Assembly: GCF_040954835.1 (NCBI RefSeq)
Contig: NC_090716.1
Span: 16,305,275 to 16,369,274, forward strand
Reading direction: 5' to 3'
Source of the DNA: Lepisosteus oculatus
Lineage: Eukaryota > Chordata > Actinopteri > Semionotiformes > Lepisosteidae
Length of the DNA: 64,000 nt
Part shown: positions 45,241 through 56,580 of the stretch, one piece after another
Numbering within the stretch: position 1 is the first letter of the stretch
Layout of the letters: every line of letters begins with the position of its first letter
Notes under the pieces: generated by a model
What the model was told of the DNA's origin: nothing
Databases searched by the model: none
What the model saw: only the letters and a program-made list of their open reading frames with translations
Position numbers and translations under genes: made by a program

Positions 45241-48234
45241 ATCAAAATAATTTGTGATTTGTCATGATGTCCTTTGCAAGATCTCCACAGAGCGTTTTAC
45301 TTAATTATGTTGTAGGCAACATTTTTTTTTAATGGCAACAGCACTTTCTCAGTGTCCTACACTGACAAGTGTAGTAAAAAAAGAACTGAATCATTTTAGC
45401 CTTGGACCCACTGGTTTATGAGGAGATCTAATTCAAGTATTCAAAATCATTGACAGTCTTACCAATGGGCTCCTTAGAATCAGCAATGAAACAGAAACAA
45501 GTGCTCTTCAGCGAAAAGACTGTCCTTTCTTCACATTAAACAGTCAGTGTTTTGTTTTTGGTCATCTTTTTTGTCTTTCAGAAACATAAGCCTCCAGCAC
45601 CTTTCTGACCTTTGTAATGTTGGTCTTTCCACTGAGCAGCCTTCACACAAACATGATGTGCACCCTGTAAAACACAAATTCAAGCATACATCTTGGTACT
45701 GTACATCATGCAGGGCCTGAAGCAGATGCTCCCACAGCAGGCTTGTGTACTACACCACATGGTGAGGAATAGTTTTAGGAAAACCAAACTGTTAACTGTT
45801 GCTGAGAACTGCTTAGATAGGTGCAGAGCTCTGTAACATTAAAATTATTGGTATGAATGTTGGCGTATTAATGACACTCCCACTGTGAGTCAGAAAAAAA
45901 GAATAAAAAAAACAGGCCAAACATGAAAAGCTTGTATAATCATCAGCTTGTCTCTTTCCTCCTAGCAATAATGCAATAAACCTTATAAATGACTGGCTGA
46001 CACATAAGACTGCCTGACACACCTGACATTTATTGGTGGCTTTCAACACTGCAAAGCTGCAGGTATGTGAATCTGACGAGTCTGGGTTCACCCACTGTAT
46101 GTAATAAGGCAGTACATGCTTTTGAGCTAAAAATAGTTATTTATTTCCAGGTGTGTGTTTTTGAGCTAAACTAGGAAATGCAAGCTATGCAACATCCAAT
46201 TTTAACCTGTATTTAAATATTACTTCTCTGTGTACTATTGAGCCAGAAGCAGCATGAATAATGTGCATCATAACTGTAATTGCCTGAGCTACTGTTCACT
46301 GCTCTGCTTCCTCAGGGATGACATTTGCAAACATGTGCATCCTTGATTAACAGTCTAAGGGTTTGATTGTTTTGGGAAACGTCACCTCTTTACATTCATT
46401 AGTACATAAGACTATTAACACTATGAAGCCCTTTTCACGGATGTTAATTATTTTGTACTGGCTCAAAACATGGGGGCTCTTCCTCTCTTAGTTCTGTTTT
46501 ACAGGATACGCTTTGAATACTGTGTGAACCATAATAATTATTGCTTTCCTGAAGGGTGTACTTGGCATTCCTGGCTCTGTCTTCTCTAGGTTTAGCACAT
46601 TTCATTGAGAGCAAGAAATATGTCTCTATGGGAGTGTTCAGGTCTACTAATAGTTTGGTCAACTCTGGTGCCTCCCAGGGCCCCATAATGGAATCTCTTG
46701 AGATCTCTTGTTAATTACCCAAGCATGACATGACTATAGCTGTACAAATCTGTAACAGGCAGGTAGCCTATTGACCTGGCCATCCAGATTTCCTGTTGTC
46801 AGGTGTGTTAAGTAACTGGTAAGAAGATGCTGCGATCACACAGCAGGACTCTGCGAGAGAACGATGATCAGACGATCAGAAAGTCAATGGATCTTTGTGT
46901 AAGCAAAAGAATAAAGTACTGATTTGCTATTGTCGGCCATATTTTTTTCTACCATCCTCTTACATTATTGCATAGCTGATGTTAAATTTTGGACATGGCA
47001 CAATCGTTCAGAACTTATGAGTAATAAGACCAAGGTCATGCTACAGGAAAGTCCTTATGGACTGCAAAAAGCAAGTGAGCCAGCTTTGTTAAATATGATG
47101 TGAAATAGCGAAAGTGGCTTTAAGAAAAAGCCATGTATCCATAAGCACACCTGTGCTAATTGAATAATTGGCATCCAGTGAGTGTGAGATTCCCCATTAG
47201 GAAGAGGAGCAAATTGGATAGGCTCTGAGTCAATTTAGCTACTCCCCTGGACTAATGGGAAAGCCAGGAGGAAATAGGTTTCTGTTCTCAAGGAGGAGTT
47301 CTCAGTAACCACAGTTTATGTGGCTTATAGGCTTGTGGCACTTGAAAAGCAAGTCTCACGAGAAAGAACTCAGGCTGCACTGAGGGGCATTATGGCTGTG
47401 CTGAGAGATTTGTTTGCCAGGTTCTATGGAGTAGATGTGTTCTGCAGAAAAATGGGTCTGGCCTGCTGAACCAGGGTTGATGGTTGGTGTTAGCACCTGT
47501 AAAGGTAGCAGTGCATCTCTTCCTCAAAACTGAGAGTAAAGGGAGTCCAGATGGTCCTGTGTCCTTACAGGTTGTACCATCTGCAGACAGATGTGTGGTC
47601 TGGGTGAGTGTGAGAGAGAACAACCCGGCTGCTGCAGTGAGGTGCAACTTGTAAATAATGAGGGCAGAGAGGGATCCCTGGCCAAACAGGATCAACTGGT
47701 ATAGTTAACAGTGCAGAGTGAGGGGTTATTTGTGAGGGCATGCACTTGGGGAAGATGGTGGGTGAAGTTGAAAGTGCAGCTGATTGAGTTAAAGTGGGTA
47801 AATTAGTGAAGAAAAGTAGGAATTGGTGTGATTGGGTGACCTGGAATAAATTGCAAAGAATACTCCTGTGTGAAGGGTGATGATACAATGTTAATGAAAG
47901 ATCTTAGTGAGTAAACCCTAAGGAGAGAGCAATAAAACAAAAGATCATGCAGACTGCCCCAAGAGGCCCAATGAAACCAATCAAAACAATGGCTGGGAGC
48001 TTGAAGGGGTTCCACCCGAGACTGAATACCAGCTCACTAACAGTGCCAGAGGGTTGCCTTCGCTTTATAAACATGCTGCGTGTGGGCTGCTTTTATTACA
48101 CAATTATTATTTTACTGTCTATGACTGTCTAAGCTTTTACTGTATAACCGGGTTTTGCTCTGAAATTTTAAGGGCTATTTTTTATGCCACCAAGATACCT
48201 TTCCTTCCTCTCAGGAACAACACTGAGTTTTGTT

Positions 48235-48590
48235 TTGTTAATGGTTGCTGTAGAAAAACTAGTACAAGCTTTTGTTTTGTCCAGGCTTGACTACTACAGT
48301 ACACTGTCTTACTTTCTGGCTTGTCAAAGAACGCCATAAGAACACTACTAGGCTTAAAACACAGCAGCTAGAGCTCTGGATTAGACTCATTCTAGTCAAC
48401 GTATAACCCCTGTCTAGAAATTCCACACTGGGCTTCTGTTGAATTTCACATAGACTTTAAGATATTGCGCTTGACTTTAAGGTCATAAAAGGCATCACAC
48501 TCATTTCTGACCTACTGACAATTTACAGCTTTGTACACTCAACAAGATTGTACTCAAGGGTACGAAGGCTTTTCTTGCTGTGAGGGGAAG
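48235..48590 (+). mobile_element. LINE 3' fragment (L2-like RT C-terminal region)
   Basis: Degenerate frames give 'LVLSRLDYYSTLSYFL', 'NTAARAL', 'ITPV' and a distant 'FKILLLTFKAL'-like block. This is the region after the RT domain in L2-clade LINEs (SRLDYCN..., QNAAARVL...). Stops are frequent. Confidence 0.55.
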
Positions 48591-49019
48591 GTGTAGATTT
48601 TTTTTTTTATTGTTCAAGGCTGTTGGAAGAATCTGTGTTTCCTTACTATAGTGGTGAGAATATTATCTAGCCATGTTGGTTTGTGTGCATTAAGTACCTG
48701 TTCTCCTTAAGGATAATCTACACTACAAGGGTTTTAAAGCATTTATTACCTGTAACTGATGTCCTTCTGTCTTTCCTGTTACACACTCATGATTTTCAAC
48801 ATTTTAATACACGCTGACAGCTTCAGCAGTGCAGCTGAATGCCAGGCTTTGCATCATGTTCAGTTTTTTTTTCTCTGTGTTTCAGGTCTAGCACATAGAC
48901 CCCTACGTGTGTTACATGGAGTGTAAAAAATTAGCTATGCAATGCAATATTCTCTACAGGTCTTGCACATCTAATCCTGAATACCTCAGTATTGAATGTC
49001 GCCCTTTTTACCAACCGAG

Positions 49020-50165
49020 GCAATTTACGTCTGTTACGATGACCGCTGTGTACTTTCACCCGCGTGCTGATGCGAGCTGTACAGCGTCATCAGCAAGTAT
49101 GAAAACACGTGTCCGGACGATGTCTCTATCGTGGCGGGGGACTTATAAAAGTATACAAAGGTGGTCACATCCTTCATCGGTTACTGTGTGGACAGATGTG
49201 ATCCTACCAGGAGGATCTGGATAATATCCCAATTAGAAGCCTTGGAAGAACAAACACAATCGCTGCAGACTTAAACTGTGGTCTGCCGCCTTCCAATCAG
49301 GTGATAGAGAATTGTATAAGAGATCCAGATATGACCTGGAGAAAGCCATTAAACTGGCAAAATAGGAATGAAATAAAAAACAGCTTGGGGCTAACTAAAT
49401 GTGCATGTGGCAGTGCTTGCAGGCTATTAGAAACTACAGGGGCATCACCAGCAGAATTTCCTCCACTGAAGCATCTCTACCCGATGAGCTGAACACCTTT
49501 TTAGCTGCTATCAAGGCTCCCAGTGAACCAGGGGACTTTGTGTTACAGTTCTCTGAACATGAGGTGTGTGGAGCCTTTAAGAGAGTGAAAACCTGTAAAG
49601 CAGCCAGCCCAGATGGCGTCTCCCCTCATGTCCTTAAAACCTGTGCATGTCAACAATCTCCTGTATCTCTCTGTCCCTGTCAGTTTGTACCAGAGTGCTT
49701 GAAGAAAAGCACAGTTGTGGCACCGCCCAAGAACACCAAGGTAACTTGCTTGAATGATTACCACCCAGTGCTCTCACTTCAGTGGTCTTGAAGTGCCTGG
49801 AAAGCCGAGTATTGTCTTATATAAACTGCTATATTCCAGACTTATTCAGACAGATGGGGCACCTATGTTAGGATACTGACAGATACAGATTACAGCTCAG
49901 GCTTTACTGCAATTGTTCCTGCCAAGCTGGTCCCAAAATTCAGGAATCTGGGCTCTGGACTTCCCGATGGGCAAACCTCGGGTGGTGAAATATATTGCAA
50001 ACAATATCTCCTCTACAGTGATCCTAAACACTGGAGCTCCCCAGACTGCTGTCTCAGTCCTAGGCTGTACTTGTTGTTCACATACAACTGTATAGCCACT
50101 TACAGCAGCAACAACATGATTAAGTTTGCAGATGACACCACTATTACTGGTATTATATTACATAC
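49020..50165 (+). mobile_element. Rex1/L2-like LINE relic, endonuclease C-terminus to RT
   Basis: 'VYFHPRADASCTASSAS' and 'DDVSIVAGD'-like text mark the end of an apurinic endonuclease domain. 'NYRGITSRISSTEASLPDEL' and 'CKAASPDGVSPHVLKTCA' mark the linker and RT start, and 'TGAPQTAVSVLG' and 'KFADDTTITG' mark the later RT motifs. Multiple frame breaks. It is more complete at its 5' side than the next copy. Confidence 0.8.
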
Positions 50166-51059
50166 TATTGTTTATTTAGTTTTATAATAATGATTTGAAG
50201 TTATATAGCACCCTTTTCCCCAAAGAATCCCAAGCACTTTACATACAGTATAGGAAGAATTCGGCTCAATCGATATAATATGCAACAGAATAAGGAACTA
50301 TGCTGTCAGAAGAGTGAAGAGGGAACCTTTGACTAGGCTCGATGGAACATGTCCAAGATGGAATTCAGCCAGGTCACTAGGGTTAACACCCCCTACCCTT
50401 ACAAACAGAGTCGTAGCATATTTAATGACCCAGTAGTCAAGACCTGTTTAAAGCACAATATGCCCTTTGTGTAGTTCATGTAGGAGAATGAATACTTTTG
50501 CCTTAGACTGCATATTTGTTTAATTTATTAGTTCTAGAACTTAAACAAAACTAGTATATTATACAGTATGGACATTATCTGATATGCAATAACTATTATT
50601 AAGAATTTTAATAATTATAGTATTTTATATGTATTCTATCTTTAACCCTACATAAACCCTATTTCTTATTCTGCTGACATTTTCATATTATTATTCATAG
50701 GCTGAAAATAATAATTTCTTCCTTTAGAGTTCTCCACTGAAAACCTTCCCTCCTAAACTTTAGATTAGTAGCCAATGGGGCAAACTAACATATTTGCTTC
50801 CTATCATTTCAACTTCTAGTAGTTTATTTATCTAAAGATCCATGTGTCAATATTGGAGGTCTTTGTGAGTTTTTCTAAAACAAATGAACCACATCATGTC
50901 TTTTTGAGAGTACAACACCTTAAAGCTTTTAGATCTTCTTTGAATATCCTTACAACTATTTCCAGCAATACCTAATCAAACAATGATCTTTCAGTGAGAT
51001 ACACCTCAAGGCTGACTCATGTCCCTGATCTTTAAACAATGTTGTTGAAATCCAGACTA

Positions 51060-52715
51060 TACACTGTACGTCAACAAAGGATTTAGAAAGAAGATTCGAT
51101 GACAGATCACTTGGTCAAGATTAATGTGAAAAATGTTCAATTAGGATGGCAGTGGGTCCTGACGGTGTCAGCTCTAGGGTGCTAAAGATTTGTGTGGACC
51201 AACTGGGTTCAGTGCTGCAGTACATCTTCAACCTGAGCCTGAGATTAGAAAGAGTTCTGGTGCTCTGGAAGACATCTTCCCTGATGCCAGTACCCAAAAA
51301 GGGGCACCCTAAAATCTTGAATGACTACAGACCAGTGGCACTGACATCACACCTAATGAAAACTCTGGAAAGGCTTGTACTGGACCACCTCAGAACCCTG
51401 GTGAGTACAGCACTGGACCCCCTGCAGTTTGCCTACCAGTCACACCTGGGAGTGGAGGATGCAGTCATCTATCTGCTACACAGAGCTAACTCTCACCTGG
51501 AGAAGATGGGGAGCATTGTGAGAGTTATGTTCTTTGACTTTTCCAGTGCCTTTAACACCATCCATCCACCTTTACTGAAAGATAAGCTAAGGGCGGTGCA
51601 GGTGGACACTCCCCCGGTGTCCTGGATCATAGATTATCTGACCTGCAGGCCACAGTACAGTATGTACGGCTACAGAGCTGTGTGTCCGAACAGGTTGTTA
51701 GCAATACTGGGGCTCCACAGGGGACTGTCCTTGCTCCATTCCTGTTCACTTTTTACACCTCTGACTTCAGGTACAACTCTGAAGCATGTCATCTGCAGAA
51801 GTTTTTGGATGACTCTGCAATTGTGGGGTGTATTAGAGAGGGGAGGGAGGAGGAATACAGAAGCTTGATTATCAACTTTGTAGAGTGGTGTCATCTTAAC
51901 CATCTCTAGCTAAACACCAGCAAGACTAAAGAAATTGTTATGGACTTTCAAAGGAATAAGTCTCAGGAATAAGTCTCAGTCTGAGGACATAGAGGGGGTG
52001 CAGTCCTACAGGTACTTAGGGGTACACCTGGATGATAAGCTGGAATGGTCTGGTAACACTGACGCCCTGTACAAGAAAGGTCAGAGCCGACTATTTTCTT
52101 AGGAGGCTCAGGTCCTTTGGTGTGTGTGGAACAGCCATCTTCTACGCTGTTGTGTGCTGGAGCACCAGCATCATGACAAGAGATGCAAATAGGCTCAATA
52201 AACTCATCAAGACGGCTGGCTCTGTGTTGGGGTTGAGTCTTGACCCCCTGGAGGTGGTGGCTGAGAGGAGAATGCTGACCAAGCTCACAGCCATCATGAA
52301 CAACACCTCTCATCCACTTCATGACACTGTTATTAGGCAGCGGAGCACTTTAAGCAACAGACTGCTCCAGCAATGGTGTTCAAGGGAACATTTTCGCAGG
52401 TCTTTCCACCCGGTGGCTGTCAGGGTGTATAACGCTGCCCGAGGCTAGGACTGTTAGCCCTTCATTTGCTTGTCTATGGACAGCAAGTTGCACCATTGCA
52501 CTTTTTTTTGGACACTCAATCTGTATATACCTATGCACATTTTGCACATATTTTATTTTTACAATGACTATTGGCATATTTTGCATACACCTATGTATTT
52601 ATTTTTATTTATTTTGTATTACTTTACGAATTTTAATTTTTCATCTATTCTGGGCTGCTGTAACACATAAATTTCCCTTCGGGATCAATAAAGTCTTATC
52701 TATTTATCCCTGTGT
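51060..52715 (+). mobile_element. Rex1/L2-like LINE, 5'-truncated with intact 3' end
   Basis: RT blocks in order are GPDGVSSRVLKICVDQL (51155), LNDYRPVALTSHLMKTLERL, FDFSSAFNTIHPPLLKDKL, then after a frameshift near 51665 TGAPQGTVLAPFLFTFYTSD and FLDDSAIVG. A further frame at 52032-52448 holds the RT C-terminal part. The 3' tail 'aaatttcccttcgggatcaataaagtcttatctat' is the characteristic end of this fish LINE group. A frameshift and a stop at 51907 make it inactive. It is the youngest-looking LINE here. Confidence 0.85.
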
Positions 52716-54429
52716 GTTCCACTTTTATTTCTTGGACAAAAATTGAACCTGGTTTCCTCCCATAGCCCAAAAACTGTTTAGTTGGCTAACCAGCAGCCTA
52801 TATCGGGATGCTGTATGCAGATAAAGCTGAGCTCTCAAACAGCCTTCTTTAGGCTCAAAGTCAAAACAGAATTAATATTTCCTTGTTCCTTTGCAGCACA
52901 CACTGACACAGCTGCCTACAAGAATGCACTTAGAAGTATTACAATTATGCAGCTGATTACACCAGTTGTGTATCTCTGAATACAGGAGCAACAGAACCCC
53001 GAACTCTAGGCCCCCCAAGAGCTGAGTTTGAGACCCCAAATATAAAGAGATCAGTGTCTCCCTGGAAGAGACCAGCGTCTTCTGTTCTGCTGCTCATTCT
53101 GGACTATAGTAGAGCCCGGCACAGCGTAAATTACAATCCGTCACAGACCGTTGATCTGCTTCACCTAACTCTGTAGTTGGTGTCTCGCACATAAGGACTT
53201 AAGCATTACTGTTGAGTGTTCAAAAAATAAAACGTCCAAAGGCTGATGCTAATATTTCATTAAGACAGTGCTGAAAACTTACCCATTTGTGGCTTCAGTA
53301 TAGTCCAGCCATTTCCAGCCTCAGCTTTGTCCTTGAAGGCTGCCTACAGTTTAAGCGAGAGGATGAGAGTGAACAAAGTGGAGACAATTCACGCAAAAAG
53401 CTTACAGAAGTTATACAAGTGTCCCGGGTAGCGCCACACTTTCAAAACTGTAATTGTAACTATTTTTTGCACGTTTACGGTTATATACTACTGCACTGTA
53501 ACACAGGACAGAAGCTTGCACTACAGTACGTTGTAATAAAAGCCACTTTCTGCCAAAATACCTTCTGTTATTTGTACTGCTTTTGAATTTTCGTTATTAA
53601 AAACATAACACATTTTAGATACCTTTAAGAGAGCGGTGCTGACTGTACCCAGCCTGAATCTCTGTATTGTGCCGCAGTGTACAGGTAAGCTGTTTTTCAC
53701 GCTTACACCTTTAAATAAAGTGGTTCTGTACCGACCACGCCCACTTATTTTCAGTGGCCATTTACGTTAGTTAAAGGAAGCCCAGCCCTTGGTTGAATTA
53801 AAACACACATGCGGTAAGAAAAGTTGCACTGTGAAAAAAGTGTTATGATATGGTTGGTTCTTTATCCCTGATTTGTTTTTTGCAATGAAGCAGCAAACCA
53901 CTTGTTACCTCTCTTAACATGTAACGGTAAGTTAAAAACAAAAGTCTAATTATCATTACTTTTTCAAAAATGCTTTATTTCGTTCACTGCCAACGGAGAC
54001 GCATCAAAGCCCGGGAGACTGATTATTTTCAATTAAAGAAAACTGAGCCATACTTCTTGCCTTTGAATATCCGTTTTCGCTGCGTTGACTGGAAATTCGT
54101 TTTCTTTAAACAAGCACGATTAAGGTGATTGACTTTTTTTGATTTACTGATGGAAAATTAAAGATTTAGCTATTATATGTTACAATCGGGGGAAAAAACT
54201 ACTAAACACAACTGCGCACGACTTTCTACGCGAAAAAAAGTCTTCAAACACTTAGCAGATTTTCAAAATGTATTGTCTCGTTTTAGTTAAAATTTAGGCA
54301 GTACTTTAATTTTCTTTGCAAAGTGTAATTTATTATTATTATGCCTGTTCCCATTCTGGAGGGTAAGGTTGTACTAAGAAAAGGCGATGAATTCTGAGGT
54401 TTTAACGACACTTCTTTTCCTGTACAGAA

Positions 54430-54830
54430 TAGACGCTTAAGAAGGACTTCGCCAAGGGTACTGTCACCTACTGCTTTTGGACAACCAGAGTCGTTAATTC
54501 CATTCAACCGATATGTCATCTCCTACCTCTAAAAAGAGGAGCACATGGGTTTTTGGAAGGAGGAACTCGGCTTCAAGGAAGGGCGGACCCAGCCGGCGGC
54601 CGTCGGGGCTGGAGATGTCCGAGAATGTGGGCACCCCGTCCTATGAGCCCATGCAGTCGGGGTTACAGCCGGAGAGCGGCAGCGGCCCCGACAACAAACG
54701 AGCCGGCCCCGGCTGCCACCCGGAGGTCGAGATTGCTGTGGATGGCTCCCACCCGGTTCCCCCTCACCCCGGGGTGAGTTTCGACCCCAGGATGTCCGTA
54801 TATAGTTGCAAGCGCCCCCTGTTTTCGCGG
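54430..54830 (+). promoter_or_regulatory. kcnq1: CpG-rich block over kcnq1 exon 1
   Basis: GC and CpG content rise sharply over about 54540-54830 against AT-rich flanks, consistent with a CpG-island-type start region. No TATA box is evident close by. A cctgtacag at 54418-54426 could be an acceptor if a noncoding upstream exon exists. The transcription start cannot be placed. Confidence 0.4.
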
Positions 54831-54907
54831 ACCAACATTCAAGGACGAGTTTACAACTTTTTGGAGAGGCCAACTGGCTGGAAGTGCTTCGTCTACCACT
54901 TCACTGT
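54513..54907 (+). CDS. kcnq1: Potassium voltage-gated channel subfamily KQT member 1, coding exon 1 (partial gene)
   Basis: Encodes 131 residues plus two bases of the next codon, then gtgagt. Human KCNQ1 exon 1 breaks at the same place, inside a Val codon at the start of helix S1. The last part is diagnostic: [14 protein letters not shown] (89-102) and [20 protein letters not shown] (108-127). The N-terminus is divergent, Gly/Pro/Ser-rich and cytosolic, as in the family. RRNS at 16-19 sits where human KCNQ1 has its PKA site (RRGS, Ser27). The protein forms tetrameric K+ channels, with KCNE partners, in heart and epithelia. The ATG is in a CpG-rich block and starts [12 protein letters not shown], so the length fits. 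All later exons lie outside the window. Confidence 0.93.
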
Positions 54908-56053
54908 GTGAGTCCACTGTCTTGATCTTTGGGCTGTGGGGAATAAGGGTTAAACTGACGTACAGTCTTTTCATACTGAAAAGGTTTTTGGGGGGACGCG
55001 AACTCGCTGACTTGTTTATTATCAGTAGTATTGTTATTACGTGACCAAACGGACCAGAACGGATAACGCGTTTGATACTCCGTTCTCGCCTATCGCACGC
55101 TGAAATGCGTGGAGCTGGTTCAAGGGCATTTTTAAGTTCTGCTAGTGCAGCGGTTATACCCCTCTCAAGCATACAGTACATACGCCTTTTCCAACCCTGT
55201 GCGGACCAACCAGGACGTTTAGAACAAGGGTTTGCCTTGTAAATTGTAGTCTGAAGTACAAGACCCAAAAACATCAACCAAAGGATTTTACATAGGGCTT
55301 TATTTGTGACTTCAAACATATAACGATTTATATAGTACTATTTAATCAATTCATAAGATAGTATTGATCGAGTTGAAAATGGGTTGTTTTGAAGGATCGA
55401 AACGAATTGATGGAAATATTATATCCGCAACTATATACGTTAACTTTGGAACAATCTGACATTCTTGACCCTAGATGACTTTATCTCAAATGAGACCCTC
55501 AAACTAAGTCGTGATACAAATAATCTTGGCGCATATAATTTTGGTTCTTGATGTTGTGTGCCTCACCGAAAGAAGTGGGTTCATACAGTTTTTTCTCCTT
55601 CTAAGCAGGTTTACGATATTTGATTTAAAAGTTATTTCTCGAATGTTCTGTTAATGTTTTGCTTGGCTGACAAGGGGAATGTCTTTTTGTGCATTTCACA
55701 GAGCAGCTGAGTTTCAGATGTGTTTTGTGTTTCCTGTTTTGGTTGGTTATGGATTGGCAATATGCTTTGAGATGAAACAGGAAAGACCAAAGAAGTTCAT
55801 CTAGGTAGAGCCAGAGTATGGTGCTATAAAACGCAGACTTGAATATAACAGCTTTATTAAACCAATTGGGGCATCACTCTCGTAGAAAAAGCCGGAAGAC
55901 TGACTTTGCACTACTGTAATGTGCACACAGTGTCCTGAAGCATTATGAGATACCTGTTGTACTGTATGTATTAAAGTGTTTTTATATTTCAGCTTTTCAG
56001 TTATTGTATGTGTACAGTTTATATCCAGGGTGTTAGGCACCCGTGAGAGATAA

Positions 56054-56140
56054 GTAATACGTTTATTCCATGCTGAAAACAGAAGAAAGAAAACACAACA
56101 TTGTGTTTCCTTCTCTTTTCAGCAGGAATAAACCTTTACT
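56054..56140. repeat. Head-to-head inverted repeat of a dispersed element
   Basis: Left arm 'gtaatacgtttattccatgctgaaaacagaagaaag...acaca'. Right arm 'tgtgtttccttctcttttcagcaggaataaaccttta' is its near-perfect reverse complement with almost no spacer. The element continues to the right to about 56205 ('ttgttcctttgcagcctgcgcatgctgacgcagct'). Confidence 0.75.
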
Positions 56141-56255
56141 TGTTCCTTTGCAGCCTGCGCATGCTGACGCAGCTCCCCACCTGAACTGCTTCTACCCATG
56201 AGAGATGATGCATCCTGTCAGTTCTGGGTGGAGGTGTGATAGGTGGCAAAGAGCA

Positions 56256-56580
56256 GCAGGGTGGCTCAGGGGTCAGCATTGCTGCCTCAGCGCTGGGGCT
56301 CTGTGTTCAGTTCCAGATCTGGGGTGCTACCTGCCTGGAGATTGTATGATCTCCTCCTGTTCGTGATGTGTTTCTTCTGTGTGCTCCAATTTCCTCCCAC
56401 AGTCCAGAGACATGCTGGTTTGAGTGTGTGACTGTGTCTATATCGGTATCTGCCCAGCAATGGACTGGCGTCCTGTCCAGGGTGTACCCTGCCTTGCGCC
56501 TGCCTCTTGCTGGAATAGACTTCGGCTCCCCTGTGGCCCTAATTTGGATGAAGTATTTAGAAACTGGATGGGTGTGTAGG
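56256..56580 (+). repeat. tRNA-derived SINE, near full length
   Basis: Head 'gggtggctcaggggtcagcattgctgcctcagcgctggggctctgtgttcagttcc', middle 'caatggactggcgtcctgtccagggtgtaccctgccttgcgcc', tail 'gtatttagaaactggatggg'. Confidence 0.8.

Larger units (their letters stand above)
39690..54420. other. Intergenic region between the Ldh_2 gene and kcnq1
   Basis: No supported gene. It holds L1/Tx1-like, L2-like and Rex1-like LINE remains, SINEs, a poly(C) run (41897-41908) and AT-rich unique sequence. Stretches 39.9-43.0, 45.3-48.2 and 52.8-54.4 kb show nothing I can name. In mammals TRPM5 lies next to KCNQ1, but no TRPM exon is recognisable here. Confidence 0.55.

Noticed and set aside
47390-47890. 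Minus-strand frames of 101 and 107 codons
   Set aside because: Composition-driven in a G/A-rich block. No conserved motif seen.
54663-55319. 218-codon minus-strand frame
   Set aside because: Partly antisense to the GC-rich kcnq1 exon 1, where stop codons are rare. No recognisable domain.
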